DNA of 64,000 bases, taken from JBKECP01 sp047974765. GTDB taxonomy: Bacteria; Pseudomonadota; Gammaproteobacteria; Pseudomonadales; Halieaceae. Below the pieces are notes generated by a model, which was given only the letters and a program-made list of their open reading frames with translations, made no database searches and was not told the origin of the DNA. A program made the position numbers and the translations under genes. Below are positions 18,691 to 25,928 of the stretch, piece by piece; positions within the stretch are counted from its first letter, which is position 1, and every line of letters begins with the position of its first letter. The stretch covers positions 124,001-188,000 of the forward strand of contig JBKECP010000013.1 of the NCBI GenBank assembly GCA_047974765.1, read 5' to 3'.

Positions 18691-19392
18691 ATGGCCGACT
18701 ATCTGATTGCGCCCTCCATCCTGTCTGCGAACTTTGCCCGCCTGGGCGAGGAAGTGGACCGTGTCCTGGCCGCTGGTGCTGATATTGTTCACTTTGATGT
18801 GATGGACAATCACTACGTACCGAACCTCACTATTGGCCCGATGGTCTGCAGGGCGCTGCGCCAGTATGGAGTGAGCGCACCCATTGACGTGCATCTGATG
18901 GTGAGTCCGGTGGACCGTATGATTGGTGATTTTGCCGAGGCCGGTGCCAGTTATATTACCTTCCACCCGGATGCTTCCACCCATGTTGATCGCTCTCTGC
19001 AAATGATTCGGGATGCCGGTTGTAAGAGCGGGTTGGTGTTCAATCCTCACATAGGTCTGGATGCTCTGAAATATGTGGTGGATAAAGTCGATATGGTGCT
19101 GCTGATGTCGGTTAATCCAGGTTTTGGTGGTCAGTCCTTTATTCCGGCCACACTCGACAAGCTGCGCGAAGCCCGGGCGCTGATCGATGCCTCGGGCTTT
19201 GATATTCGCCTGGAAATTGACGGTGGTGTAACACCGGACAATATTGCCCGTATTGCCGCTGCCGGTGCTGACACTTTCGTTGCCGGTTCGGCTATCTTCA
19301 ATCAGCCTGACTATGCTGCGGTGATTGCCGCAATGCGAGCCGCGCTGGCAGGTGTGCAGTTAGCATCCGGAGCAGCCAAACCAGAATATTGA
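18691..19392 (+). CDS. rpe: ribulose-phosphate 3-epimerase
   Basis: Interconverts ribulose-5-phosphate and xylulose-5-phosphate in the pentose phosphate pathway. The 233-residue TIM barrel shows SILSANFARLGEEV, the metal/catalytic HFDVMDNHYVPNLTIGP, DVHLMV, MSVNPGFGGQSF and the phosphate-binding IDGGVTPDN and FVAGSAIF. In many relatives gph (phosphoglycolate phosphatase) lies between rpe and trpE; here it is absent and the interval instead holds a Trp-codon leader before trpE. Confidence 0.97.
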   Translation: MADYLIAPSILSANFARLGEEVDRVLAAGADIVHFDVMDNHYVPNLTIGPMVCRALRQYGVSAPIDVHLMVSPVDRMIGDFAEAGASYITFHPDASTHVDRSLQMIRDAGCKSGLVFNPHIGLDALKYVVDKVDMVLLMSVNPGFGGQSFIPATLDKLREARALIDASGFDIRLEIDGGVTPDNIARIAAAGADTFVAGSAIFNQPDYAAVIAAMRAALAGVQLASGAAKPEY

Positions 19393-19480
19393 CGGGGGTC
19401 TGCCTGGCAGATTTGAGTACGATGCAGATAAGCGGGACTGCAAGGGATTGCTTATGGTGTTGGTCTACCGGTGGAGCATA

Positions 19481-19500
19481 GGTAATATGCCGGTATTACC
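19481..19500. repeat. small perfect inverted repeat downstream of rpe
   Basis: GGTAATA at 19481-19487 pairs with TATTACC at 19494-19500 around a six-base loop. No T-run follows, so it is not a standard terminator. The surrounding 19393-19618 has no convincing gene. Function unknown. Confidence 0.4.
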
Positions 19501-19618
19501 TGCGCGACGCCAGTGGTATAAGTGGTATATCAGTGGCACGCCAGGCTTGTCTGGCACGGCTTGCGCAGGTCTCTGCCCCCCTGTAGAGTGTGCTTTTGCT
19601 CGTGTATGGAGAAGGTTT

Positions 19619-19699
19619 GTGGAGAGTGCTGTGCAAGCAGCCCAGGGTAGCGGCGTCGATTTTCTGTCGATGCGTGAAGTCACTCGCTGGCGATGGTAG
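19619..19699 (+). CDS. putative trpE leader peptide
   Basis: A possible 26-residue leader peptide starting with GTG at 19619, seven bases after GGAG at 19608-19611, and ending RWRW then TAG at 19697-19699. An internal ATG at 19670 would give a nine-residue version with the same end. Two Trp codons in the last three residues, 64 bases before trpE, suggest attenuation by tryptophanyl-tRNA, known for trpE in Pseudomonas. The Trp codons fall inside the left arm and loop of the hairpin at 19682-19708, which differs from the classical layout, so the mechanism is uncertain. Confidence 0.5.
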   Translation: MESAVQAAQGSGVDFLSMREVTRWRW

Positions 19700-19708
19700 C
19701 CAGCGAGT
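19682..19708 (+). terminator. attenuator-like hairpin before trpE
   Basis: ACTCGCTGGC at 19682-19691 and GCCAGCGAGT at 19699-19708 form a perfect ten-base-pair stem with a seven-base loop, followed by a short T-rich tract (19708-19714). A second weaker hairpin sits just upstream (GCGTCGA at 19653-19659 with TCGATGC at 19667-19673). With the leader peptide this looks like a transcription attenuator controlling trpE; a ribosome on the leader would mask the hairpin. Confidence 0.55.
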
Positions 19709-19762
19709 TTTGTTATCTGTTGATATCCCCATTTATCCGCCACTTGCCTTCAGGAACAATCC

Positions 19763-21247
19763 ATGGACACCGAGGAATTTGCTGCGCTGGCTGCGCAGAA
19801 CTATAACCGTATCCCTGTCAGTACCGAGGTGCTGGCTGATCTTGAAACCCCAGTCAGTGCCTATCGCAAGCTGGCTGAAGGACCTTACTCCTACTTTTTT
19901 GAATCCGTTCAGGGCGGGGAAAAGTGGGGGCGGTATTCCATTATCGGCCTGCCCTGCCGCATCTTGCTGAAGATCTTTGATCACCGCGCTGAAATCTGGA
20001 TTGACGGCAAGCTGAGTGAGTGTAGCGAGGTCGATGATCCGCTGGCCTTTGCCGAGCAGTTTCAACAGCGTTTTTACAGTGCGCCACTGGCGGGTTTGCC
20101 GGTCTTTCACGGCGGTCTGGTGGGGTATTTTGGTTATGATTGTGTGCGCTATGTTGAGCCGCGGCTGCGACCGACAATGCCGCCGGATCACCTGGGCAGT
20201 CCCGATATTCTGCTGATGGTATCGGATGAAGTGCTGGTATTTGACAACCTGGCGGGCACGATACGTCTGATTGTCAATGCCGATCCAGCTGAACCCGATG
20301 CGCTGATGCGGGCCCGGCGTCGGCTGACAGAGCTGGCTGGGCAGTTGCCCAAACCGATGGCACCACTGCCGGGGGTCGATCTCAATGCGGCTCTCGATGA
20401 AGAACTTGAGCGCAGTGCCAGTTCAGATTTCACCTACGAGCGTTACGCTGCCGGTGTCGAGCGAGTGAAAGAATATGTACTGGCCGGGGATGTGATGCAG
20501 GTGGTGCCCTCCCAGCGTATGAGTGTGCCTTTCAGTGCGCCGCCCCTTAATCTTTACCGCGCCCTGCGCAATCTCAATCCTTCACCCTATATGTACTACC
20601 TCGATCTGGAAGATTTTCATATCGTTGGCTCCTCACCGGAGATTCTGGCACGTCTGGAAGGAGGCGAGGTGACCGTCAGGCCAATTGCGGGTACCCGACG
20701 CCGTGGTCGCAGCGAGGAAGAGGATATTGCCATGGAGGCAGAGCTGCTGGCAGATCCGAAGGAGATCGCCGAACATTTGATGCTGATTGACCTGGGCCGC
20801 AATGATGTTGGCCGTATTGCCAGCACTGGCAGTGTCGAGCTGACCGATAAAATGGTGGTTGAACGCTATTCTCATGTGATGCATATCGTGTCCAACGTCA
20901 AAGGTCGGCTTAAGGCGGGAAAGTCGGCCGTCGATGTGCTGCGAGCCACTTTGCCAGCGGGTACTTTGAGCGGTGCGCCCAAGATTCGGGCAATGGAAAT
21001 CATTGATGAACTGGAGCCCGTCAAACGCGGTGTTTACGGTGGAGCTATCGGTTATATTTCCTGGGCGGGGGATATGGATACTGCCATCGCCATTCGTACG
21101 GCGGTGATCAAGGATGAGCGGCTCTATATCCAGGCTGGCGGCGGGGTTGTGGCGGACTCCGTGGCCGAGCTGGAGTGGAAGGAAACTCACAATAAGGCCC
21201 GGGCAATGTTTCGGGCAGCATCAATGGTTTTGGCAGCAAAAGACTGA
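19763..21247 (+). CDS. trpE: anthranilate synthase component I
   Basis: Chorismate-using subunit that makes anthranilate with ammonia from TrpG. The 494-residue protein has the N-terminal regulatory half (SYFFESVQGGEKWGRYSIIG, whose serine region contributes to Trp feedback) and the chorismate-binding C-terminal half with IVGSSPEILAR, RPIAGTRRRG, DLGRNDVGR, the LSGAPK motif and IQAGGGVVADS. Standard length. It is separated from trpGDC by three other genes, as in pseudomonads, and is preceded by a Trp-rich leader and hairpin. Confidence 0.97.
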   Translation: MDTEEFAALAAQNYNRIPVSTEVLADLETPVSAYRKLAEGPYSYFFESVQGGEKWGRYSIIGLPCRILLKIFDHRAEIWIDGKLSECSEVDDPLAFAEQFQQRFYSAPLAGLPVFHGGLVGYFGYDCVRYVEPRLRPTMPPDHLGSPDILLMVSDEVLVFDNLAGTIRLIVNADPAEPDALMRARRRLTELAGQLPKPMAPLPGVDLNAALDEELERSASSDFTYERYAAGVERVKEYVLAGDVMQVVPSQRMSVPFSAPPLNLYRALRNLNPSPYMYYLDLEDFHIVGSSPEILARLEGGEVTVRPIAGTRRRGRSEEEDIAMEAELLADPKEIAEHLMLIDLGRNDVGRIASTGSVELTDKMVVERYSHVMHIVSNVKGRLKAGKSAVDVLRATLPAGTLSGAPKIRAMEIIDELEPVKRGVYGGAIGYISWAGDMDTAIAIRTAVIKDERLYIQAGGGVVADSVAELEWKETHNKARAMFRAASMVLAAKD

Positions 21248-21323
21248 CTGTGACAGCCTGCTGCTGAAGCATGAATTATAAAATCTCCTGAAAAAATACT
21301 GGCTTTTATGGCGGGCCGGGTTC

Positions 21324-21329
21324 TATACT
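21324..21329 (+). promoter_or_regulatory. candidate -10 element for the riboswitch transcript
   Basis: TATACT at 21324-21329 is a good sigma-70 -10 hexamer placed a few bases before the riboswitch; the -35 region near 21300-21306 is weak. It fits a transcript starting near 21336 carrying the manganese riboswitch. Confidence 0.45.
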
Positions 21330-21331
21330 CG

Positions 21332-21455
21332 CCGCGCCCTTAGGGGAGTAGTCGTCTTCAGCCGTTTTATGCGTGAGTGAAAGCGTGCTGAGAGTATCTG
21401 TCAACATACTTGAGCCCTCAATGGCTCATGGCAGACACCTATTGCATTCCGGTAA
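21332..21455 (+). promoter_or_regulatory. yybP-ykoY manganese riboswitch
   Basis: The two conserved internal loops of this class are both visible: TTAGGGGAGTAGTC at 21340-21353 and GTCAACATACTTG at 21400-21412, followed by GGCAGAC at 21430-21436. The arm between the loops is the variable helix, and the downstream gene is a UPF0016 transporter, a regular yybP-ykoY target. Mn2+ binding would switch the gene on to export excess manganese. A complete expression platform is not obvious, because a hairpin-rich dispersed repeat lies between the aptamer and the start codon. GGTAATATTACC at 21451-21462 may be part of it. Confidence 0.9.
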
Positions 21456-21460
21456 TATTA

Positions 21461-21625
21461 CCCGGCAATAATTATTGTCAGGTTAACAGGGTGACACGGG
21501 TAGTGTCGCCCATTGGCGTAGCCAATATAAGACCTTGACTGGCGAGAAAAATCACACTTTTTTGCGGCCAGGAAAGGGCGGCAATTAAATAGATCAATGA
21601 GGTCTATTTAATTGCTAGGGTAATA
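21461..21625 (+). repeat. 165-bp composite hairpin repeat, copy 1
   Basis: A chain of hairpins: CAATAATTATTG (21466-21477), linker TCAGGTTAACA (21478-21488), GACAC/GTGTC (21493-21507), ATTGGC/GCCAAT (21512-21526), a conserved core to about 21568, then a perfect 13-bp stem GCAATTAAATAGA (21581-21593) with TCTATTTAATTGC (21603-21615) and a TAGGGTAATAG tail. The same unit occurs inverted at 58921-59100; the cores (21495-21568 and 58992-59065) differ at about four of 74 positions by eye. It lies inside the leader of the UPF0016 gene. No coding potential seen. Confidence 0.85.
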
Positions 21626-21713
21626 GTGACAAGACCTGAGGTAATATGCAGCACCTATGGCGGGAGGTTGTGTATTGCCTTTGTCTTATAACTATCCCGC
21701 CGGAGTCTGCCCA

Positions 21714-22271
21714 ATGGAAGCCTTTGCCACCTCAACCATCACCGTCGCCCTGGCGGAAATTGGTGACAAAACCCAACTTTTATCCCTGTTTCTTGCCGCC
21801 CGTTTTCGCAACAAGTGGGCTATTATCATGGGGATTTTCGTCGCTACCCTGATCAACCACGGTGCTTCAGCCTGGCTGGGTGGCTGGATCGGCCAGTTCC
21901 TGCAAAGTCAGATGGGGCAGTGGATGATTGGTGGCAGCTTTGTGTTGTTGGGGTTGTGGCTGCTGATACCGGACAAGGACGACAGCGGTGACTCTGCCAT
22001 TCACCGCTACGGTGCTTTTGTTGCCTCTACCGTGTTGTTCTTTCTGGCTGAAATCGGTGATAAAACCCAGATTGCCACAGTTCTGCTGGGAGCACAGTAC
22101 GACAGTATTGTGTGGGTTACGGTAGGCACGACACTGGGTATGCTGCTGGCCAATGTGCCGGTTGTTTTTGCCGGAGAATATCTGATGCAGCGCATTCCTC
22201 TGAAACTGACCCGCATACTGGCGTCACTGGCCTTTATTCTGGTGGGTTGTTTTAAAATTTTGGGTTTTTGA
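21714..22271 (+). CDS. UPF0016/GDT1-family manganese or calcium exporter
   Basis: Inner-membrane cation transporter with about six helices in two repeats, each with the family motif: EIGDKTQLLSLFLAARF near the N-terminus and EIGDKTQIATVLLGAQY in the second half. The acidic motifs form the cation site in GDT1/TMEM165 and MneA-type Mn2+ exporters. ATG at 21714 starts immediately before the first repeat; an in-frame upstream start at 21657 would add 19 non-homologous residues. The preceding yybP-ykoY riboswitch supports manganese export. About 185 residues. Confidence 0.93.
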   Translation: MEAFATSTITVALAEIGDKTQLLSLFLAARFRNKWAIIMGIFVATLINHGASAWLGGWIGQFLQSQMGQWMIGGSFVLLGLWLLIPDKDDSGDSAIHRYGAFVASTVLFFLAEIGDKTQIATVLLGAQYDSIVWVTVGTTLGMLLANVPVVFAGEYLMQRIPLKLTRILASLAFILVGCFKILGF

Positions 22272-22423
22272 GCTGTTTAAAATTGTTCATGTTCATATTG
22301 GAACCTGTGAGTTGGCAGTTGGTCGAAACAGGCGGGAAATGTCTGTTATTGCTTTTTATACTTAACCGTCGTTTGGCTTTTATGCTACGGTTCCATAACT
22401 GTTACTGACTGGAGATCAATGCG

Positions 22424-22687
22424 ATGAAACGCCTGTTATTACCGCTGCTTGTGATCAGCCCGCTGGCATTTGCCGGCCCCGAGTGTACGACCGCCGACCC
22501 ATCCGGCTGGCTTGATCAGGCACAGTTTCAGGAGACACTGAAAGAGGCGGGTTACAAGATCAGGAAGTTTAAGATCACCGATGGCAAATGCTACGAAATC
22601 TATGGCTGGGACAAAGAAGGTCGCAAGGTTGAAATCTATTTTGATCCGGTGTCCGGCGATCCGGTAAAAACTGAAATCAAGGACTGA
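22424..22687 (+). CDS. small periplasmic PepSY-domain protein
   Basis: An 87-residue protein with a signal peptide (MKRLLLPLLVISPLAFAGPE) and one PepSY-like domain, including GYKIRKFKITDGKCYEIYGW, KVEIYFDPVSGDPV and the terminal VKTEIKD. It has two cysteines that could pair. Such proteins often sit beside b-type cytochromes or sensor kinases, and here the next gene, 22 bases downstream, encodes a cytochrome b561, so the two are probably one operon. The exact role is unknown. Confidence 0.85.
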   Translation: MKRLLLPLLVISPLAFAGPECTTADPSGWLDQAQFQETLKEAGYKIRKFKITDGKCYEIYGWDKEGRKVEIYFDPVSGDPVKTEIKD

Positions 22688-22709
22688 TACGCTGAGCGCC
22701 AGCATTACA

Positions 22710-23285
22710 TTGTGGGATCCGCTACTGCGTCTGTTCCACGCATCGCTGGCGCTGTCATTTTTCGCCAATTATTTCTTCACCGAAGCCGGTGACGACTGGC
22801 ATCAGTGGATAGGCTACTACGCCTGTGGCTGCTTGCTGTTTCGCTTTATCTGGGGCTTTATCAGTAACGGTGCCGCCTCCTGGCGAGCCTGCTGGCCCAC
22901 ACTTACAAAATTACAGATTCACGCTCAACTGTTGCGAAAAGGTGAAACGCACCGCGAGCTGGGCCATTCTCCTATTGGGGCACTGGTAATGATTGTGATG
23001 ATGCTGGCTATGCTCGGTTTGGGTATTACCGGCCTGATGATGGAGGAAATTGATTATTTCTGGGGTGAAGAGTGGCTTGAGTATCTGCACGCAGTGCTAG
23101 CCAATACACTGGCGGCAATTGTAGTTATTCATATACTGGCTGCAATTGTGGAGAGTATCCGCCTGCGTGAAAATCTGCCCTGGTCAATGCTTACCGGCAG
23201 ACGTCGCTTACCTGATCAGGCTATTGATCTGACAATCGATTTTGCTGATAGCGACAATCAAATAGTGAGGAATTCATCTATTTGA
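22710..23285 (+). CDS. cytochrome b561-family membrane protein
   Basis: Di-heme b-type cytochrome of the Ni/Fe-hydrogenase/DUF4405-like kind, four helices in about 191 residues. It starts WDPLLRLFHASLALSF, with the first heme-ligand histidine, and has HQWIGYYACG, a histidine-containing GHSPIGALVMIVMMLAMLG and LHAVLANTLAAIVVIHILAA. It probably passes electrons to a periplasmic partner, perhaps the PepSY protein. The start is uncertain: TTG at 22710 or an upstream CTG near 22692. The last codons and the stop lie inside a dispersed hairpin repeat, so the SDNQIVRNSSI tail appears repeat-derived. Confidence 0.85.
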   Translation: MWDPLLRLFHASLALSFFANYFFTEAGDDWHQWIGYYACGCLLFRFIWGFISNGAASWRACWPTLTKLQIHAQLLRKGETHRELGHSPIGALVMIVMMLAMLGLGITGLMMEEIDYFWGEEWLEYLHAVLANTLAAIVVIHILAAIVESIRLRENLPWSMLTGRRRLPDQAIDLTIDFADSDNQIVRNSSI

Positions 23286-23330
23286 TTGTCAGGTTAATAA
23301 CCCGATAATTTATATGGCCGGGTTAATTTG
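23253..23330 (+). repeat. hairpin-linker repeat after cytochrome b561
   Basis: GACAATCAAATAG (23253-23265) and CTATTTGATTGTC (23278-23290) form a perfect 13-bp stem with a 12-base loop, followed by linker AGGTTAATAA (23291-23300), then a second module AACCCG...TATATGG (23311-23317)...GGGTTAAT (23320-23327). The stem is identical to the one at 44667-44704, and the second module resembles 47078-47107. It overlaps the stop codon of the cytochrome gene and fills the gap before trpG. Confidence 0.85.
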
Positions 23331-23458
23331 TACGCCTGTGATTGTAGAGACAGACGGGCTGTCCGTGCTACATTGCCCTGCTTTTTATAAAGCCTTTCCA
23401 TTTGTTTGGCAGCAGTGATAGCCCTTCAAATCAATCATATCCGAAGCAAGAGCCTGTC

Positions 23459-24049
23459 ATGTCTAAAGTCTTGATGATCGATAATTACGACTCCTTTACT
23501 TACAACATCGTGCAGTATCTGGGAGAACTTGATGTCGAGGTCAAAGTGGTGCGCAATGATGAAATCAGCGTGGCTGATATCGAGGCGCTGGCGCCAGAGC
23601 GTATTGTAATTTCCCCCGGTCCCTGTACGCCCAATGAAGCGGGTATTTCAATGGCGGTTATCCGTGAATACGCAGGCCGATTGCCGCTGTTGGGTATCTG
23701 TCTGGGGCATCAGAGTATCGGCCAGGTCTTTGGCGGTAATGTAGTGCGGGCAAGGCGGGTGATGCACGGCAAAATTTCAGCCATTCACCACCGTGGGCAA
23801 GGGGTTTTTGCCGGTCTCGGCCAGCCATTTGGGGCCACGCGCTACCACAGCCTGGTGGTGGCTAAAGACAATTTGCCGGACTGCCTGGAAATTACGGCCT
23901 GGACTGAAACTGAAGCCGGTGATATCGATGAAATTATGGGCCTGCGCCATCGGGAGCTGGCGATTGAAGGGGTGCAGTTTCACCCTGAATCGATTCTGAG
24001 TGCCCACGGCCATGATCTGCTCAAAAATTTTTTGCAGGGAGCGAAATGA
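23459..24049 (+). CDS. trpG: anthranilate synthase component II (glutamine amidotransferase)
   Basis: Class I amidotransferase supplying ammonia to TrpE, possibly shared with aminodeoxychorismate synthase. The 196 residues show MIDNYDSFTYNIVQYLG, the nucleophile cysteine in LGICLGHQSIGQVFGG and the triad HPES in GVQFHPESILS. ATG at 23459 is the family-consistent start; the in-frame start at 23402 would add 19 residues. It overlaps trpD by ATGA, opening the trpGDC operon. No Trp-rich leader was found upstream, unlike trpE. Confidence 0.97.
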   Translation: MSKVLMIDNYDSFTYNIVQYLGELDVEVKVVRNDEISVADIEALAPERIVISPGPCTPNEAGISMAVIREYAGRLPLLGICLGHQSIGQVFGGNVVRARRVMHGKISAIHHRGQGVFAGLGQPFGATRYHSLVVAKDNLPDCLEITAWTETEAGDIDEIMGLRHRELAIEGVQFHPESILSAHGHDLLKNFLQGAK

Positions 24050-25098
24050 TGAATATTCAGGAAGCCTTGCCTATCTGGGTGGCGGGTCGTGATATTGAGG
24101 CGCAGCAGATGGCCTCGGTGATGCGGCAGGTTATGTCTGGCGGTGCTACCGATGCGCAGATTGGCGCCATGCTGATCGCTTTGCGGATGAAGAGTGAGAG
24201 TATTGATGAAATTGCCGCTGCCGCTACAGTGATGCGGGAGCTGGCCCTGCCGTTGGTGGTGTCAGATACATCAAAGGATCATCTGGTTGATCTGGTGGGA
24301 ACAGGTGGCGATGGCGCCAACCTGTTTAATGTGTCCACAGCCGCCACTTTTGTGGTGGCGGCCTCTGGTGCGCGGGTGGCCAAGCACGGCAATCGTTCGG
24401 TGTCTTCCACCTCTGGCAGTTCTGATTTGCTGGAAGCACTCGGTGTGCCGTTGGATCTTGGCCCGGAACAGACCGCACGCTGTATTGACGAAGTGGGTAT
24501 GGGCTTCATGTTCGCGCCCAATTACCACAGTGCCATGCGTTACGCTGTTGGCCCACGCAAAGAGCTGGGTATTCGTACCTTGTTCAATATTCTCGGGCCG
24601 CTGACCAATCCTGCGGGAGTACGGCGGCAAGTGTTGGGTGTATTTAACGGGGCGCTTTGTGAGCCGTTGGCGCGGGTACTTAAGGCCCTCGGTCACGAGC
24701 ATGCGCTGGTGGTGCACGCCGATGATGGTCTGGACGAGTTGTCAGTGGCTGGCCCCAGTCAGGTAGCTGAACTGCGCAACGGCAGTATCAGCAGTTATCG
24801 TATGCGGCCAGAGGATGTTGGTCTGCAAACTCAGTCTCTGGATGGTTTGCAGGTGTCCAGTGCACAGGAATCTGCGGCTTTGGTGCGTGCGGCCCTGTCC
24901 GGTGAAGCGCGTAATGAAGCGCAAAAAGCCGCCGCCATGATCGCCCTCAATGCGGGGGCGACTATTTATGTCTCTGGCCTGGCCGCTACCTGTGCCGATG
25001 GTGTGGCAATAGCGGAAGATTTGATCGCCTCAGGTCAGGCTATGGAAAAACTGCTGGATTTTGTTCGCTTTAGCCAAATGGTCAGGGAGGTGGCATGA
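24046..25098 (+). CDS. trpD: anthranilate phosphoribosyltransferase
   Basis: Joins anthranilate to PRPP. The 350-residue protein has the helical N-terminal domain, the PRPP site LVGTGGDGANLFNVST, KHGNRSVSSTSGSSDLLEALG and GPLTNPAGVRRQVLGVF, and DGLDELS later. Translation starts at 24046 (or 24049, two ATGs in tandem) overlapping the trpG stop, and its stop overlaps the trpC start, so trpGDC are coupled throughout. Confidence 0.97.
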   Translation: MMNIQEALPIWVAGRDIEAQQMASVMRQVMSGGATDAQIGAMLIALRMKSESIDEIAAAATVMRELALPLVVSDTSKDHLVDLVGTGGDGANLFNVSTAATFVVAASGARVAKHGNRSVSSTSGSSDLLEALGVPLDLGPEQTARCIDEVGMGFMFAPNYHSAMRYAVGPRKELGIRTLFNILGPLTNPAGVRRQVLGVFNGALCEPLARVLKALGHEHALVVHADDGLDELSVAGPSQVAELRNGSISSYRMRPEDVGLQTQSLDGLQVSSAQESAALVRAALSGEARNEAQKAAAMIALNAGATIYVSGLAATCADGVAIAEDLIASGQAMEKLLDFVRFSQMVREVA

Positions 25099-25901
25099 AC
25101 ACCTTGGTCCCGACAGTTTTGCGGCGCATTATTGCACGCAAATGGGAGGAACTTGCCGAGCGTCGTCGCCACAATAGTCTGGCAATGCTGGAGGCCCGTA
25201 TCAGTGAGCAATCACCGGTGCGCGGTTTTACCAGACGATTGGTCGACAGGGCCGGACGGGGTGAAACTGCGGTTATTGCTGAAGTTAAAAAAGCCTCGCC
25301 GAGCAAGGGTGTCATTCGTGAGGATTTTCAAGTGGCTGCTATTGCCCGCAGTTATGAAGCCGGTGGCGCTGCCTGCCTGTCGGTACTGACCGATATGGAT
25401 TTTTTTCAGGGCAGCGATGACTATCTGCGCGAGGCGCGAGCCGTTAGTTCACTGCCGGTGATTCGCAAAGATTTTACCGTTGATCCCTATCAGGTAATAG
25501 AAGCCAGGTCGATCGGGGCTGATGCCATTTTGCTGATTGTGGCGGCACTGGAACAGGCGCAGTTGCAGGAGTTGTTACAGACAGCTCTTGAAGTGGGGCT
25601 GGATGTGCTGGTGGAAGTGCATGACCGGGCCGAGCTGGAGCGGGCATTGATGTTGCCAGCAGCACCGCTGTTGGGCATTAATAACCGCGATCTGCATACT
25701 TTTGACACCCGTCTTGAAACAACACTGGAACTGCTGGCCCATATACCCGCCGAACGGACAGTGGTTACCGAAAGTGGTATTCATACGACTGAAGATGTGG
25801 CCCGGATGCGCGCACAGGGCGTGCACGCATTTCTGGTTGGCGAGGCCTTCATGCGCACCGATGACCCCGGCGAGCAATTGCGGGAGCTGTTCTTCAGCTG
25901 A
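25095..25901 (+). CDS. trpC: indole-3-glycerol phosphate synthase
   Basis: Ring-closing TIM-barrel enzyme of tryptophan synthesis. The 268 residues have the catalytic AEVKKASPSKG, SVLTDMDFFQGS, VIRKDFTVDPYQV, LGINNRDLHTF, VTESGIH and FLVGEAFMR. It is a stand-alone domain, not fused to trpF. It is the last gene of trpGDC and converges with the crp/vfr gene 27 bases further on. trpF, trpB and trpA are not in this window. Confidence 0.97.
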   Translation: MNTLVPTVLRRIIARKWEELAERRRHNSLAMLEARISEQSPVRGFTRRLVDRAGRGETAVIAEVKKASPSKGVIREDFQVAAIARSYEAGGAACLSVLTDMDFFQGSDDYLREARAVSSLPVIRKDFTVDPYQVIEARSIGADAILLIVAALEQAQLQELLQTALEVGLDVLVEVHDRAELERALMLPAAPLLGINNRDLHTFDTRLETTLELLAHIPAERTVVTESGIHTTEDVARMRAQGVHAFLVGEAFMRTDDPGEQLRELFFS

Positions 25902-25928
25902 TACTGCCGGAGCTGTGACTTGCGTCGA

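Noticed and set aside
23286..23458. Possible trpG attenuator
   Set aside because: No Trp-codon leader or convincing terminator was found; the gap is taken up mainly by a dispersed repeat.
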